A stretch of 64,000 nt of DNA from JAVBPR01 sp031549485 (GCA_031549485.1 JAVBPR010000009.1:1-64000); one strand, 5' to 3'; shown: positions 25,500-34,226, counted from the stretch's first letter. Notes: generated by a model from the sequence alone, not told the origin. Program-made: numbers and translations.

Positions 25500-26472
25500 A
25501 AACCATCACCCAATCAAAAATCACTATCGCGTAAAAGGCTATCGCAACAGGGTTGAGAAGCATGTCACGCGCTGTTTTCGCGTCGAAAACCAGCCGAACT
25601 TTTGGAACTTTTCTCGTTTTGCTCCGCTTGAAAAGAATTATTCCGCTGCCGACAGAGAGAATTCCCATAACTATGTATCCAGCAATCGCGACGACGTTAT
25701 AGATGTTTTCCGGCAAACCGCGCAGCAGAAGAGTTGCGGCAAAAGAAAACAAATTCACAAAAATGTGCGCGTAAATCGCGGTTGAAAGGTCGTTAAATTT
25801 ATATACGAGATATGAAACGGCAATGCTGAAAAACAATGCCTGTAAGGTTTGCGCGAAAATGATATGCCGAAAGGCAAAGACAAGCGAGGTGATAAACACC
25901 GCCGCAACTGCGCCGTATGGCCGAAGCAGGCGCAAAATGATTCCGCGGAACAAAAGCTCTTCAAAAATCGGGGTGATCAGCAGCACCGTTACCGCAAAGA
26001 AAATCGCCGCAAGCGCCGAGTCCTTAGGCATTTCGATGTGCTGAACATTTAGATTCAGCCCTTTTTCAATCAGCTTTCCGAGAACATTTCCGAGCATCGA
26101 AACTCCCGCAACGAAAAAGACCGAGAAGATGCGGTCAAGTTTGCTTTTTTCCTCTTTTACGAAAAAAACGCTAAAATTAAGGCCTAAAAGGCGGAAAGAC
26201 AAAAGCAGAACAAGTCCCACAGCAAAAAGCTGTGACATAAAATTTTGCACCGCGTTCGGAACGACGGTGGCAGCGAAAAGACCGGGCCGGAACACCTTTA
26301 TGAGCTCGGCAAAATCAAAGCCTTTTGTCACCAAAACGCCCACAATATTTATAGAAACGCCGAAAACGATCTGGGCAAACCTCTCAAACGCAATATAAGC
26401 GATAATCGCGCCGAAAATGTAATATCCGCACTGTTTTGCGTTGCTGTAATCTATTATATTCTTCTCTCTCAT
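25489..26472 (-). CDS. CPBP family intramembrane metalloprotease
   Basis: A 327-residue polytopic membrane protein with about eight hydrophobic segments. It carries the CPBP/Abi (CAAX protease) motifs FEELLFRG (motif 1, glutamates), FAFRH (motif 2) and HIFVNL (motif 3). Some relatives process bacteriocins or signal peptides; the substrate here is unknown. Its Shine-Dalgarno GGAGGAATAAAAAAT is the end of a family A repeat directly upstream. The stop overlaps the tadA start by 11 bases, so the two are coupled. Confidence 0.88.
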   Translation of the reverse strand: MREKNIIDYSNAKQCGYYIFGAIIAYIAFERFAQIVFGVSINIVGVLVTKGFDFAELIKVFRPGLFAATVVPNAVQNFMSQLFAVGLVLLLSFRLLGLNFSVFFVKEEKSKLDRIFSVFFVAGVSMLGNVLGKLIEKGLNLNVQHIEMPKDSALAAIFFAVTVLLITPIFEELLFRGIILRLLRPYGAVAAVFITSLVFAFRHIIFAQTLQALFFSIAVSYLVYKFNDLSTAIYAHIFVNLFSFAATLLLRGLPENIYNVVAIAGYIVMGILSVGSGIILFKRSKTRKVPKVRLVFDAKTARDMLLNPVAIAFYAIVIFDWVMVFAK

Positions 26473-26474
26473 AT

Positions 26475-26505
26475 TTTTTATTCCTCCTACGGAGTCTGCT
26501 TAAAT
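26475..26505 (-). promoter_or_regulatory. Family A repeat supplying the CPBP ribosome site
   Basis: T-A variant of the repeat end (ACTCC-GTA-GGAGGAATAAAA) placed so that GGAGG lies about 10 bases before the ATG. The 4-bp hairpin CTCC/GGAG could mask the site. Confidence 0.7.
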
Positions 26506-27287
26506 TTGTTCGGCGAAAATATATAGTTCGGCAAATCTCAAGCAGCAAGTTTTATAATGCTTGGCGAATTTCAGAAAGCAAGTTTAATATGGCTCGGTCG
26601 AAGCATAATCGCCAACTCTCTTAAAGCAAATTTGTTTTTATTCCGCCTACGGCGACTGCTTAAATATGCTCGACGAGGATATTAAAATTGGCGAATCTCC
26701 GCAAAAAATGTGTATTTTGACTCGACAATATAAGTAATTGCGGGGCGATGTGGGCATCGCCCCCTACTAAAAATATCAAACGCGGCAAATCTCAGATTTC
26801 AAATTTTATCAAACCCGGCGAAAGCTATTTGAAAAGCCGCATTTTCTGTTCTTCCGCGGAATGGGCGAGCTCCGCTCGCCCGGGGCGGCGGTGATAGCCG
26901 CCGTCAGCCGCATTCGCGGCAGATTCCGCGCCTTTTCGATGATGAAACGCCAAAAAAATCTTCTCATTAACCAAAGCCGGCTTTGCAGATATCCTCACCT
27001 GATAACTAAACCAATGCAAAGCTACATCCCAAATCTGCCGCATGGTTCTTATCTTGAGTGTCATACCGTAGCATAGTCGCTCTTTGCTTACTTTTTGCAT
27101 TATATATTATTTAAAAGAAAAAATCAAAAATCGGCGCGGATGCATTTGAGCCCGCGCCTAAAAATATTGTTTTGTCAAAACCAAGCTTTTTATGTGCCTA
27201 CTGACGCCAATTGCGAACGTCATTTTCACCGGCTTAAATATTCAAATGCAAGGTTTTTAATGGCATTAACCCAACTCTTGTGCCTGT
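26506..27287 (-). repeat. Intergenic repeat block (A, D, B) and unassigned DNA
   Basis: No convincing gene. It contains family A, G-C variant (26637-26665), family D (26738-26768) and family B (26855-26930). Around 27175-27245 a stretch resembles one near 20620-20710 (TTTATGT...CTGACGC...TTTTCACCGGCTT), a possible further dispersed remnant. A minus-strand open frame here overlaps the family B element and is not credible. Confidence 0.7.
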
Positions 27288-27707
27288 TTATTCCGCGGGA
27301 TTGTAAAGCACCTGCCAGATAATTCCGAATTTATCGGTAACCATCCCGTATAGCTCGCTGAAAAAAGTTTTTGTGAGCTCCTCATTGACGGTTCCGCCCT
27401 CGGCAAGACCGCCGAAAACGCGCATGACTTCCTCTTTATTATCAAAGCTAATAGTCGGGGTGACGTTATTTCCCACGGCAAGCGGCGCGCCGGACGGCAT
27501 GTCCATAAACATGGCGTTTACGTTGCCAAACGAAATCTCGGCATACATAATTTTATCCTTGTCCGCTTCGTTAAGCGTATAATTCGGATCGGGCGGCGTT
27601 TCTCCATAGGTCATCAGACTTTTGACCTCGGTTTTAAATACCTTCGCGTAAAAGTCCAGCGCCTCGCGGCAGTTCCCGCCAAAATTAAAAAACACGTCAA
27701 AATGCAT
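27288..27707 (-). CDS. PhnB-like VOC family protein
   Basis: A 139-residue protein of the vicinal-oxygen-chelate/glyoxalase superfamily, PhnB subgroup. It starts MHFDVFFNFGGNCREALDFY and has SFGNVNAMFMDMPSG, the usual NNVTPTISFDN and the end YGMVTDKFGIIWQVLY. PhnB-type proteins in Firmicutes are mostly of unknown function and often act as small-molecule binders. GGAG precedes the ATG. It is the last of four closely spaced minus-strand genes (23 bp from the previous stop), so probably co-transcribed. Confidence 0.88.
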   Translation of the reverse strand: MHFDVFFNFGGNCREALDFYAKVFKTEVKSLMTYGETPPDPNYTLNEADKDKIMYAEISFGNVNAMFMDMPSGAPLAVGNNVTPTISFDNKEEVMRVFGGLAEGGTVNEELTKTFFSELYGMVTDKFGIIWQVLYNPAE

Positions 27708-27730
27708 AAGAATTCTCCTCTTTATAAAAT

Positions 27731-28081
27731 TTATTTTCGAAGTATTTTATCCATACTTTTGCCCTTCGCAAGCTCGTCGACGAGTTTGTCCAAATACCGG
27801 ATTTTTTGCATTGTTTCGTCTTCAATTTCTTCGACGCGGTAACCGCAGATTGTGCCGGTGATCAGCTTTGCGTTCGGGTTCATTCGCGGCGCTTCCGCAA
27901 AAAAAGTCTCGACATCGGTGCCGGTTTCAAGCGCCTGTCGCAAGCTCTGCCCGGTGTGCCCGGTCAGCCAAAAAATAATTTCGTCCACCTCGTCTTTTGT
28001 GCGGCCTTTTTTCACCGCTTTTTCAACATAAAGCGGATAAACTCCGGAAAAAGCGCTCGAAAAAATCCTCGGTTTGCTCAT
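27731..28081 (-). CDS. DUF2200 family protein
   Basis: A 116-residue protein matching DUF2200: FSSAFSGVYPLYVEKAVKK, GRTKDEVDEIIFWLTGH, then NPNAKLITGTICGYRVEEIE. Function unknown; the family is small, soluble and widespread in Firmicutes and Bacteroidetes. AAAGGAAG precedes the ATG. It is third of the four-gene operon, 46 bp after the Cys-rich protein gene. Confidence 0.85.
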   Translation of the reverse strand: MSKPRIFSSAFSGVYPLYVEKAVKKGRTKDEVDEIIFWLTGHTGQSLRQALETGTDVETFFAEAPRMNPNAKLITGTICGYRVEEIEDETMQKIRYLDKLVDELAKGKSMDKILRK

Positions 28082-28127
28082 AAAAATCTTCCTTTCGCGA
28101 TTTTGAATTTCCGATAGCGCCGCAGGA

Positions 28128-28616
28128 TTATCCGGCGCGGCGGCAGTTTTGCTCGTTATTTATAAACTCCGCTAAAATCGGTGCTGTTTCGGCGGTTACT
28201 TCAAATTGAAAGCAGTTGTATCTGCATTTTTTATAGCGGTTTTCACCGATATAAAAATCATACCCGGTGACGCATTTCGGGTTGCAGTCCGCAGGGTTTA
28301 TAAGCCTTTTACATGGCAGCGCTTTTATAACGCATTTTTCCATTTCCGGAGAAAATTTTTCAAAAAAATCGAGGTACTGACCGCAATAATCGGCGTAAAT
28401 CCGAACCTGAAGAGCCTTCTTTCGGAAAAGAAAATTAAGAATGCTACGCCTTGTTTTCGGATGGAGATAGCCGACAAAATACCCGGTCGCTTTTTGCTCT
28501 ATTTTTTGTTTATAGCCGTCTTCGGAAAGAGATTTATTTATCCCGCTTGCAAATTCCCGGTATTCCGACGCGACCTCCGACAAAAACTCCTCGAACGCAA
28601 TTTCCGGCTTTGCCAT
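28128..28616 (-). CDS. Conserved cysteine-containing hypothetical protein
   Basis: A 162-residue protein. Residues 45-75 (GYFVGYLHPKTRRSILNFLF, VRIYADYCGQY) suggest a DUF1801/YdhG-like fold. The C-terminal part carries a set of cysteines (LPCKRL, ADCNPKCVTGYDF, KKCRYNCFQF) that could bind metal. I recognise the pattern from Clostridia hypotheticals but cannot name a function. GGAGGAAAACACTG lies before the ATG. Operon context: between the Imm5-like protein and DUF2200, with 19 bp to the upstream stop. Confidence 0.7.
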   Translation of the reverse strand: MAKPEIAFEEFLSEVASEYREFASGINKSLSEDGYKQKIEQKATGYFVGYLHPKTRRSILNFLFRKKALQVRIYADYCGQYLDFFEKFSPEMEKCVIKALPCKRLINPADCNPKCVTGYDFYIGENRYKKCRYNCFQFEVTAETAPILAEFINNEQNCRRAG

Positions 28617-28635
28617 CAGTGTTTTCCTCCAGTAT

Positions 28636-29127
28636 TTAAATATTTTTAAGCAAATCTATCTGATATTCCCGCTCTTTTCGCACCCGCTCTATTTCTCCGG
28701 GGAACATTAAATTTATTATAACAACCGCGAATTCCGAGGCGGCGAGCGCGTGCCACCGTACATGCGGCGTCGCCGCAACCTGCGCCATAAATCGAAAAAC
28801 TTTCACTTTTATTTTGTCTTTTTCGCCGCGCGCAAGGTCGTTCATCACCCCTGCGGCGTCCCGCCCGGCCTGAAATTTTGCTTCGCCCTTTTGCCATTTT
28901 ATTGCGGCGGAAAAACAATTTTCAATTTCGGGCGTGCGCACAGTTCCCGACATGCTCAAAACGTGCTCGGCAAGCAGCAACGCATACTGCGACATCTGCA
29001 AGTGTGATTTTTCTTCGCCGAGCGCTATAAGCTCTGTTTTAAGTTCGGGAATATCGTCGACTTTCCGCAGCAGCCCGGCATTTGCATATTCCATAAAGGC
29101 AAATCCGTCCTTAATAATTTTGCCCAT
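28636..29127 (-). CDS. Putative immunity-protein-like (Imm5-type) helical protein
   Basis: A 163-residue, mostly helical protein. The segments LLLAEHVLSM, AIKWQKGEAKFQAGRDAA and AATPHVRWHALAASEFAV follow the pattern of the Imm5-like putative immunity family (helix with RPRKAIE..W..GE, then AVATAHV..HA). No toxin gene is nearby, so an immunity role is unproven. The second ATG is chosen for the AAAGGATGTT site ahead of it. It is first of the four-gene operon and lies just downstream of the tRNA-Arg gene. Confidence 0.55.
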   Translation of the reverse strand: MGKIIKDGFAFMEYANAGLLRKVDDIPELKTELIALGEEKSHLQMSQYALLLAEHVLSMSGTVRTPEIENCFSAAIKWQKGEAKFQAGRDAAGVMNDLARGEKDKIKVKVFRFMAQVAATPHVRWHALAASEFAVVIINLMFPGEIERVRKEREYQIDLLKNI

Positions 29128-29183
29128 AACATCCTTTCGGTAAGTAGAAGTAAATGCGACCAAATAAAATTTTCAATTTGCAC

Positions 29184-29221
29184 AAAAGCCCCAAAAACGA
29201 AATGTTTCCGAGGCTTTTGTT
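29184..29221 (-). terminator. Terminator after tRNA-Arg
   Basis: On the minus strand AAAAGCCTCGG pairs with the GGGGCTTTT segment across an AT-rich loop, ending in TTTTG. It is imperfect but well placed. Confidence 0.55.
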
Positions 29222-29296
29222 TGGCACCCCCTGCGTGAATCGAACACACAACTGACCCTTAGGAGGGGTCTGTTATATCCATTTAACTAAGGGGGC
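29222..29296 (-). tRNA. tRNA-Arg (anticodon CCU)
   Basis: A full cloverleaf of 75 nt with encoded CCA: acceptor GCCCCCT/AGGGGGT, D stem GTTA/TAAC, anticodon stem GACCC/GGGTC with 7-nt loop CTCCTAA (anticodon CCT), 4-nt variable loop, and T arm with TTCGATT loop. The first pair is G-U. It reads AGG codons. Confidence 0.96.
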
Positions 29297-30064
29297 GGAT
29301 ATGATAATTGACAATTAACAATGGATAATTGACAATTTTAGAAGCCGACTTTGTCGGCTTTGATTTCCGCGCGGCGGGAAAAATTTTAGATAGAGAAGAG
29401 TTAAAAAAGTATGTTAGTCAGTTCTGCCGGCTTTGATTAATTAGGAGCTTTAAATTTTTGCATTACAGAATGAGCAAGTCGCGGAACTTGCCGCGGATGC
29501 GGCTGGCGGCGGCTATTTCCGCCGCCCTGGCGAGCTATGCTCGCCTGTTCCGCGGAAGAAATGAAAAGCGGAAATAACAGTTGTTTTTGCCGATTGCGGT
29601 GGGCTTACTTTTTGAGATTTGCTGTTCTTGCTGTTTTCGCCGTTCTCATTTAAGCAGTTGCCGTAGGCGAAATAAAAATTTCGGCGGTAGGGGGCGATGC
29701 CTACATCGTCCCGCAACTAGTTATATTGCCAAGTCAAAATACACATTTTTGCGGAGATTTGCCACACCTAATGTTCTCGCCGTTCCCATTTAAGCAGTTG
29801 CCGTAGGCGGAATAAAAAGCGGAATAAAAATTTCTCTGCTTTTATTTCTTCGAGGTTTTGTGGCGACTTTACTTCCTGAGATTCACCGTTCCTAATATTT
29901 TCGCCGAGCATATTTAAGCAGACACCGTAGGTGGAATAAAAAACGGAATAAAAAACCTCTGCTTTTATTGCTTCGAGGTTTTGTGGCGACTTTGCTTCCC
30001 GAGATTTGCCGTTTCTGCTATTTTCGCCGAGCATATTTAAGCAGACACCGTAGGTGGAACAAAA
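29297..30064 (+). repeat. Intergenic repeat block C-B-A-D-A-A-A
   Basis: No gene. In order: family C (29301-29366), family B (29480-29554), family A G-C type (about 29648-29680), family D (29688-29722), family A (about 29789-29820), and two family A copies of the A-T variant ACACCGTAGGTGG (about 29907-29940 and 30030-30063). The last runs into the 3' end of the convergent recR gene. The two A-T copies sit in a ~120-bp tandem duplication. Confidence 0.85.
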
Positions 30065-30664
30065 TTATATTTCGCGGCGGCCTTCGAAGGCGCGGAAAAT
30101 GGTGCTTCCGTCGGCATATTGGATGTCTCCGCCGAGCGGAAGTCCGGCGGCAAGCCTTGTGACCAGCACGCCGAGCGGCTTCAGCAACCGGCTTATATAA
30201 AGCGAGGTCGCCTCGCCCTCTATCGTCGGGTTAGTCGCCATGATGACCTCTTTTACCTCGCCGGTACTCACCCGACCAAGAAGCTCTTTTATTTTTAACT
30301 GTTCCGGTCCGATATCGTTCATCGGCGAAATGACACCGTGCAGAACATGGTAAACGCCTTTATATTCGCGCATTTTTTCGATCGCGGCAACATCGCGCGG
30401 ATTTTCGACAACACAGATGGTGCTTTTGTCGCGCTTGGTTGACGCGCAGATTCCGCATTCTTTCGAATCGGTAAGGTCCTGACAGCATTCGCAAAAACGG
30501 ATTTCTTTTTTCACCGTTTTTATTGCCTCGGCAAACGCGTTTGCCTCCGCATCCTCCATCGCGATAACCGCAAAAGCAAGGCGCGCCGCGCCTTTTCGTC
30601 CGATTCCCGGAAGGCGCTCGAACTTTTCTATTAAATTAAGAATCGCCGGCGCAAAATACTGCAT
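30065..30664 (-). CDS. recR: Recombination protein RecR
   Basis: Toroidal DNA-binding protein that works with RecF/RecO to load RecA at gaps; 199 residues. It has the helix-hairpin-helix FERLPGIGRKGAARLAF, the zinc finger CECC...CGIC, and the Toprim region (ICVVENPRDVAAIEKM, then EVIMATNPTIEGEATSLYI). The C-terminal GLPLGGDIQYADGSTIFRAFEGR is typical. GGGGAAATT precedes the ATG. The usual dnaX-ybaB-recR order is kept, but an 840-bp repeat block separates ybaB from recR. Confidence 0.97.
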   Translation of the reverse strand: MQYFAPAILNLIEKFERLPGIGRKGAARLAFAVIAMEDAEANAFAEAIKTVKKEIRFCECCQDLTDSKECGICASTKRDKSTICVVENPRDVAAIEKMREYKGVYHVLHGVISPMNDIGPEQLKIKELLGRVSTGEVKEVIMATNPTIEGEATSLYISRLLKPLGVLVTRLAAGLPLGGDIQYADGSTIFRAFEGRREI

Positions 30665-31506
30665 AATTTCCCCTGCCGTTTTGGCATTATTTTATTTTTG
30701 TAAGAAACCTTCGCCGCGCCTTAAACGCGGCAAATTGATAATAACATATTTTTTAATATCCGCAAATCTTTTTATTCCTCCTACGGAGTCTGATTAAATT
30801 TGCATGGCGAGAACAATAGGAACGGAAAATCTCTTAAAGCAAAACGATTTAAGCAATTCCAAGACGCCCTTTTTTATCTGCGGAATCCGCCGCTATTGCG
30901 GCGTCCGGGCGGTTGCCCCGCCCGCGGGCGAATTTCATTCGCCTATTCCGCCGAGAGTAAGAATGGCGAAAATATTAAGAACGGCGAATCTTAGAAAGAA
31001 ATGTATATTTTACCTTGGCAAATATAAATAGTTGCGGGGCGATGCGGGCATCGCCCCCTACAAAATATTGAACGCGGCGAATCTCTTAAACACAAGTTAA
31101 ATTTAGTGCGACAAAAATACAGTCAAATCCAACGCGAAATTTTTTTAAAATCGGCAAAACCATATTCAAAGCCGCCTATTCAGAGTTTGCGCGGAACAGG
31201 CGAGCTTTGCTCGCCGGGGCGGCGGCTTTCGCCGCCGAAGCCGCTTTTGCGGCCAGTTCCGCGACATTTTCCCATGCCCCACGGTTTTTTATTTCTCCTA
31301 CGGAGTCTGCTTAAATGTGCTCGGCGAGGATATTGAGCTCGGAGAATCTTATAAAAATTCCTCTTTAAATATACGCAAAAATATAGCCGCTTCTTTTTAG
31401 TCTTGCGCCAATGTCCACGACCTTTTTTATCAAAGCCGACGCAGTCGGCTTCCGAAATTGTCGATAATTGTCAATTATTAATTGTCAATTATTAATTGTC
31501 AATTGC
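30665..31506 (-). repeat. Intergenic repeat block between ybaB and recR
   Basis: No gene. Read on the minus strand from the ybaB stop: family C (31430-31508), family A T-A variant (31285-31316), family B (31190-31263), family D (31033-31064), family B (30879-30952) and family A T-A variant (30769-30798). About 105 bp then remain before recR. This block splits what is normally a tight operon. Confidence 0.85.
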
Positions 31507-31851
31507 CTAAAAGCCAAGTCCCGGGATGTTCAGCCCGCCGGTGAAGCCTTCCATTTCTTTGTTTACCTCTTCGTCGACCTTGCGCGCCGCCTCGGCGACC
31601 GCCGCGACGATGATATCCTCGAGCATTTCGATATCGTCGGGATCGACAATTTCCGGTTTCAGTTTGATGGCTTTAAGCATTTTCACGCCGTCCATCTCAA
31701 CCTCAACCATGCCGCCGCCCGCCGTGATGTTAAAGCGTTTTTCAGGCAGCGCTTCCTGATATTCCTGCATTTTTTGCTGCATCTGCTGGGCTTTTTTCAT
31801 CAGATCGCCCATCTCGCCCTTATTGTAACCCTGCGGAAGTCTTGCTTTCAT
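31507..31851 (-). CDS. ybaB: YbaB/EbfC nucleoid-associated protein
   Basis: A 114-residue DNA-binding protein. MKKAQQMQQKMQEYQEALPE is the N-terminal coiled-coil, followed by the strand-rich core GGGMVEVEMDGVKMLKAIKL and VDPDDIEMLEDIIVAAV, ending GGLNIPGLGF. The family forms tweezer-like dimers and is usually co-transcribed with dnaX and recR. Its stop codon TAG is the first three bases of the family C repeat (TAGGCAATTGACA). GGAG lies seven bases before the ATG, overlapping the end of dnaX. Confidence 0.95.
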   Translation of the reverse strand: MKARLPQGYNKGEMGDLMKKAQQMQQKMQEYQEALPEKRFNITAGGGMVEVEMDGVKMLKAIKLKPEIVDPDDIEMLEDIIVAAVAEAARKVDEEVNKEMEGFTGGLNIPGLGF

Positions 31852-31863
31852 ATAAAATCTCCT

Positions 31864-32946
31864 TTAGGCTTTGCCGCAAACGGCCAAAAGCCCAATTTCA
31901 AATATTGTTTTTTTATTTGCCGAAACCGAGAGTTTATCATAAATATCCGCGATAATTTCGGTTTTTTCTAAAATATCTTTCGCCGAAACAGCTTCGCCCG
32001 CCGTTTTCAGCTTTTCGGCATCTTCCGCGCCGAAAGAAAGAAGCTCTGCGGGATTTCTAAGCGTTTTTTGAAGCAGAATGTCCCGAAATGCGGTCAGAAG
32101 TCCGCCGCAGACCGAGCCGACGTCGCCGCCGTCCTTATAAATTTTTTCGAATACCGCAATCGCGCCCTCGAAATCGCCCGCCGCGCAAAAAGAAGCGAGG
32201 CTTGCGATATCGCCCGTTCCCGCCGCGCCGCATATCTGAGCGACCTTTTCGGCAGTCAGCTCGCGGTCGTAAATAGCGCACTGGTCGAGAATAGAAACCG
32301 CGTCGCGAAGCGAACCGTCGGCAAGCCTGATAATCTGATTTGCCGCGCCGGGAAGAAGGGTAACTCCTTCCGCCGCCGCGATTTCGGCCAATCTTTCGCC
32401 CGCCGCCGCGCCGTCAATCCTCTTGAAATAAAATCGCTGGCACCTTGACGAAATAGTCGCCGGAATTTTGTGCGCCTCGGTGGTGGCAAGAATAAAAACA
32501 ACATGCACCGGAGGCTGCTCAAGCGTTTTAAGAAGCGCGTTGAACGCCGCGGGCGACATCATATGAACTTCATCGATTATGTATACCCGAAAACGGGCTT
32601 TTGCGGGGGTGTAAACGACTTCATCGCGGATATCGCGAACATCGTTTATTCCGTTATTTGACGCGGCGTCCATTTCGACGACGTCGAGTATGCTTCCGTC
32701 ATCAATTCCTTTGCAAATCTCGCATTCGTTGCAAGGATTTCCGTCTTTCGGGGAAAGACAGTTGACCGCCTTTGCAAAAATTTTCGCGCAGGTTGTTTTG
32801 CCGGTTCCCCTCGTTCCGCAAAACAAATAAGCATGGGAAATTCTATTGTTTTTGACCTCGTTTTGGAGAACCGAAACTATTTCGTCTTGCCCGTAAACCG
32901 AGTCAAAATTGTTTGGGCGGTATTTTCGGTAAAGCGCCTGATACAA
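31864..32946 (-). CDS. dnaX: DNA polymerase III subunit gamma/tau, short form
   Basis: Clamp-loader ATPase. Residues 1-220 hold the AAA+ modules with FCGTRGTGKTTCAKIF, the zinc cysteines CLSPKDGNPCNECEIC, Walker B VYIIDEVHMMS and sensor 1 LATTEAHKIP; SRC (arginine finger) follows. A collar domain ends the protein at residue 360. Clostridial DnaX usually runs well beyond 500 residues with tau domains that contact DnaB helicase and PolC; here the stop is followed 12 bp later by ybaB, so the tau part is absent rather than frameshifted. GGGGAAAG precedes the ATG. Confidence 0.95.
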   Translation of the reverse strand: MYQALYRKYRPNNFDSVYGQDEIVSVLQNEVKNNRISHAYLFCGTRGTGKTTCAKIFAKAVNCLSPKDGNPCNECEICKGIDDGSILDVVEMDAASNNGINDVRDIRDEVVYTPAKARFRVYIIDEVHMMSPAAFNALLKTLEQPPVHVVFILATTEAHKIPATISSRCQRFYFKRIDGAAAGERLAEIAAAEGVTLLPGAANQIIRLADGSLRDAVSILDQCAIYDRELTAEKVAQICGAAGTGDIASLASFCAAGDFEGAIAVFEKIYKDGGDVGSVCGGLLTAFRDILLQKTLRNPAELLSFGAEDAEKLKTAGEAVSAKDILEKTEIIADIYDKLSVSANKKTIFEIGLLAVCGKA

Positions 32947-33136
32947 TTTTCTTTCCCCTTTCCTTTTGCGTTATTTTTCGCCTTTGCGCGCGGCGGGAAT
33001 AATCTCTCGCCAAACGCCACTGCGGCATTTTAGAAACAGCGCGTTTCGGCGGAAATTCGCCGTTTTTAAGCATATTTGCCGCCGCGCTGCACTATTTCAT
33101 ATATATTCGCCGGCTCTGCGCCGCCGTAAAAATTTA

Positions 33137-33409
33137 AAAAAGCCGCACCTCCGGCTTTGAACAGAAATTACAAGCGCCTTTCCCCGCAGAAAACTCAAAA
33201 CAGGTATTCCGGCGGCACATTTTCGTGCTGCTTAGTGCTGCTTTGTTCCCAATCTGACACGATTCGCAGTAAAAAAATTGCGCCGAAGCCCGTTTCTCAA
33301 CATCTTCCGCGAAGCGGCATTCTCACAATATCTGCCCGAGGCCGGCCTTTCGCCCCTGCTATAGCGGGTTGCAGGAAGAGGGAACCGCTGACGCCCCGGC
33401 TAGTGCGGC
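33137..33409 (-). ncRNA. ffs: SRP RNA, large type with Alu domain
   Basis: The minus strand carries the Alu-domain signature (CACTAGCCGGGGCG, CAGCGGT, then CTGCAACCCGCTATAGCAGG) and the helix-8 core (GTCAGATTGGGAACAAAGCAGC region with a GGAA tetraloop inside a TTG/CAA stem, then ACTAAG and GTGCCGCCGG). The 3' end (AAAGCCGGAGGTGCGGCTTT) pairs with the helix-5 strand AAAGGCCGGCCTC and runs into six T, so it doubles as the terminator. About 270 nt, like B. subtilis scRNA, and located upstream of dnaX as in many Firmicutes. Ends are approximate. Confidence 0.9.
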
Positions 33410-33416
33410 AAAAGTT

Positions 33417-33446
33417 ATTATATCAAATATATATTCAAGTAGTCAA
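33417..33446 (-). promoter_or_regulatory. Promoter of the SRP RNA
   Basis: TTGACT, 18 bp, TATAAT on the minus strand, with the -10 about 8 bp upstream of the RNA 5' end. Confidence 0.8.
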
Positions 33447-33520
33447 CGAAAGAGAAAATATGTTAAAATAAATTAAGGTAAATTTTTCCGGCTTTGCCGG
33501 GTTTTTGAAAGGCGAAAAAT

Positions 33521-34078
33521 ATGAACAGGACGACCGAGCTTATTTTAAGCGGAAAAATTGTTTTTGAATCGGGCAAAAGCGGCGACGCGCTTTTAAAAGA
33601 CCTTGAAGCCGCGGCGGCCGCGGGAATAGAGGCGGCGGAAATTGATTTTTTTGCCGCAGGTGCTGATTTTGCCGAAGCCTCCCGCATTTTCGGAAAAGAT
33701 ATGATAATCGGCGCGGGCGGAATAGCCGACGCCGACGCCGCATACTCCGCCGCATCGGCCGGTGCGAAATTCATAAGCACATCCTTGCCGAAAGAGCAAA
33801 TTTTTGAAGCGATGCGCGGTCTTGGTATCCCTGTTTTCGCCGTTGCGCTGACACAGCGCGAGATTTTTTCGGCCGCCGCACTCGGCGCCGAAATCATAAA
33901 AATCGCCCCTTGCGCCGCCCTCGGTCCCGCGTTTTTCGCGAGCCTGCCATCGGCGCGCTTCCTCCTATCCCCGGCGGAAGGACTAACTCTTGAAAATATC
34001 GAAAAATATTCCGCGCCTTGCTATTTTATTAGCGAGACAGAAAAGCTCGGCGAGATTGTTAGGATTATAAGAAGGTAA
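33521..34078 (+). CDS. KDPG/KHG aldolase-like TIM-barrel protein
   Basis: A 185-residue protein aligned by eye to Eda (2-keto-3-deoxy-6-phosphogluconate aldolase). The pattern GKDMIIGAGGI matches the Eda glyoxylate-side GAGT strand, AGAKFISTSLP the phosphate-side strand, GIPVFAVALTQREIFSAAALGAE the central helix, and IIKIAP the Schiff-base lysine strand. Several usual residues differ (GAGT is GAGG, and the PGVATP motif is AVALTQ), so catalytic activity is uncertain and it may be a diverged relative. No other Entner-Doudoroff genes are nearby. It stands alone between the SRP RNA and an exported protein gene. Confidence 0.65.
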   Translation: MNRTTELILSGKIVFESGKSGDALLKDLEAAAAAGIEAAEIDFFAAGADFAEASRIFGKDMIIGAGGIADADAAYSAASAGAKFISTSLPKEQIFEAMRGLGIPVFAVALTQREIFSAAALGAEIIKIAPCAALGPAFFASLPSARFLLSPAEGLTLENIEKYSAPCYFISETEKLGEIVRIIRR

Positions 34079-34129
34079 CGGCGCGGAAAAATTTCCGAGA
34101 CTATCCGAAAACTAAATATCGCTATCGTG

Positions 34130-34180
34130 ACATTCCGTTTGATATATAGAAAAATTTACTATATAATTAAAATGGAATGT
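34130..34180 (+). promoter_or_regulatory. Promoter bracketed by ACATTCC/GGAATGT
   Basis: TTGATA, 17 bp, TATAAT, lying exactly between two 7-bp inverted arms 37 bp apart. It drives the 1001-residue exported protein. The arms may be a two-site operator or a cruciform. Confidence 0.65.
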
Positions 34181-34226
34181 TACTTTTTTGCCCGGAAAAT
34201 CTTAAAAAAGTTGCGAGGGATGATTT

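Noticed and set aside
26825..27100. 91-codon minus-strand frame
   Set aside because: It runs through a family B element and has no family resemblance.
24234..31506. CRISPR array, because of many short repeats
   Set aside because: Repeats differ in type, spacing and orientation, there are no uniform spacers, and no cas genes are present.
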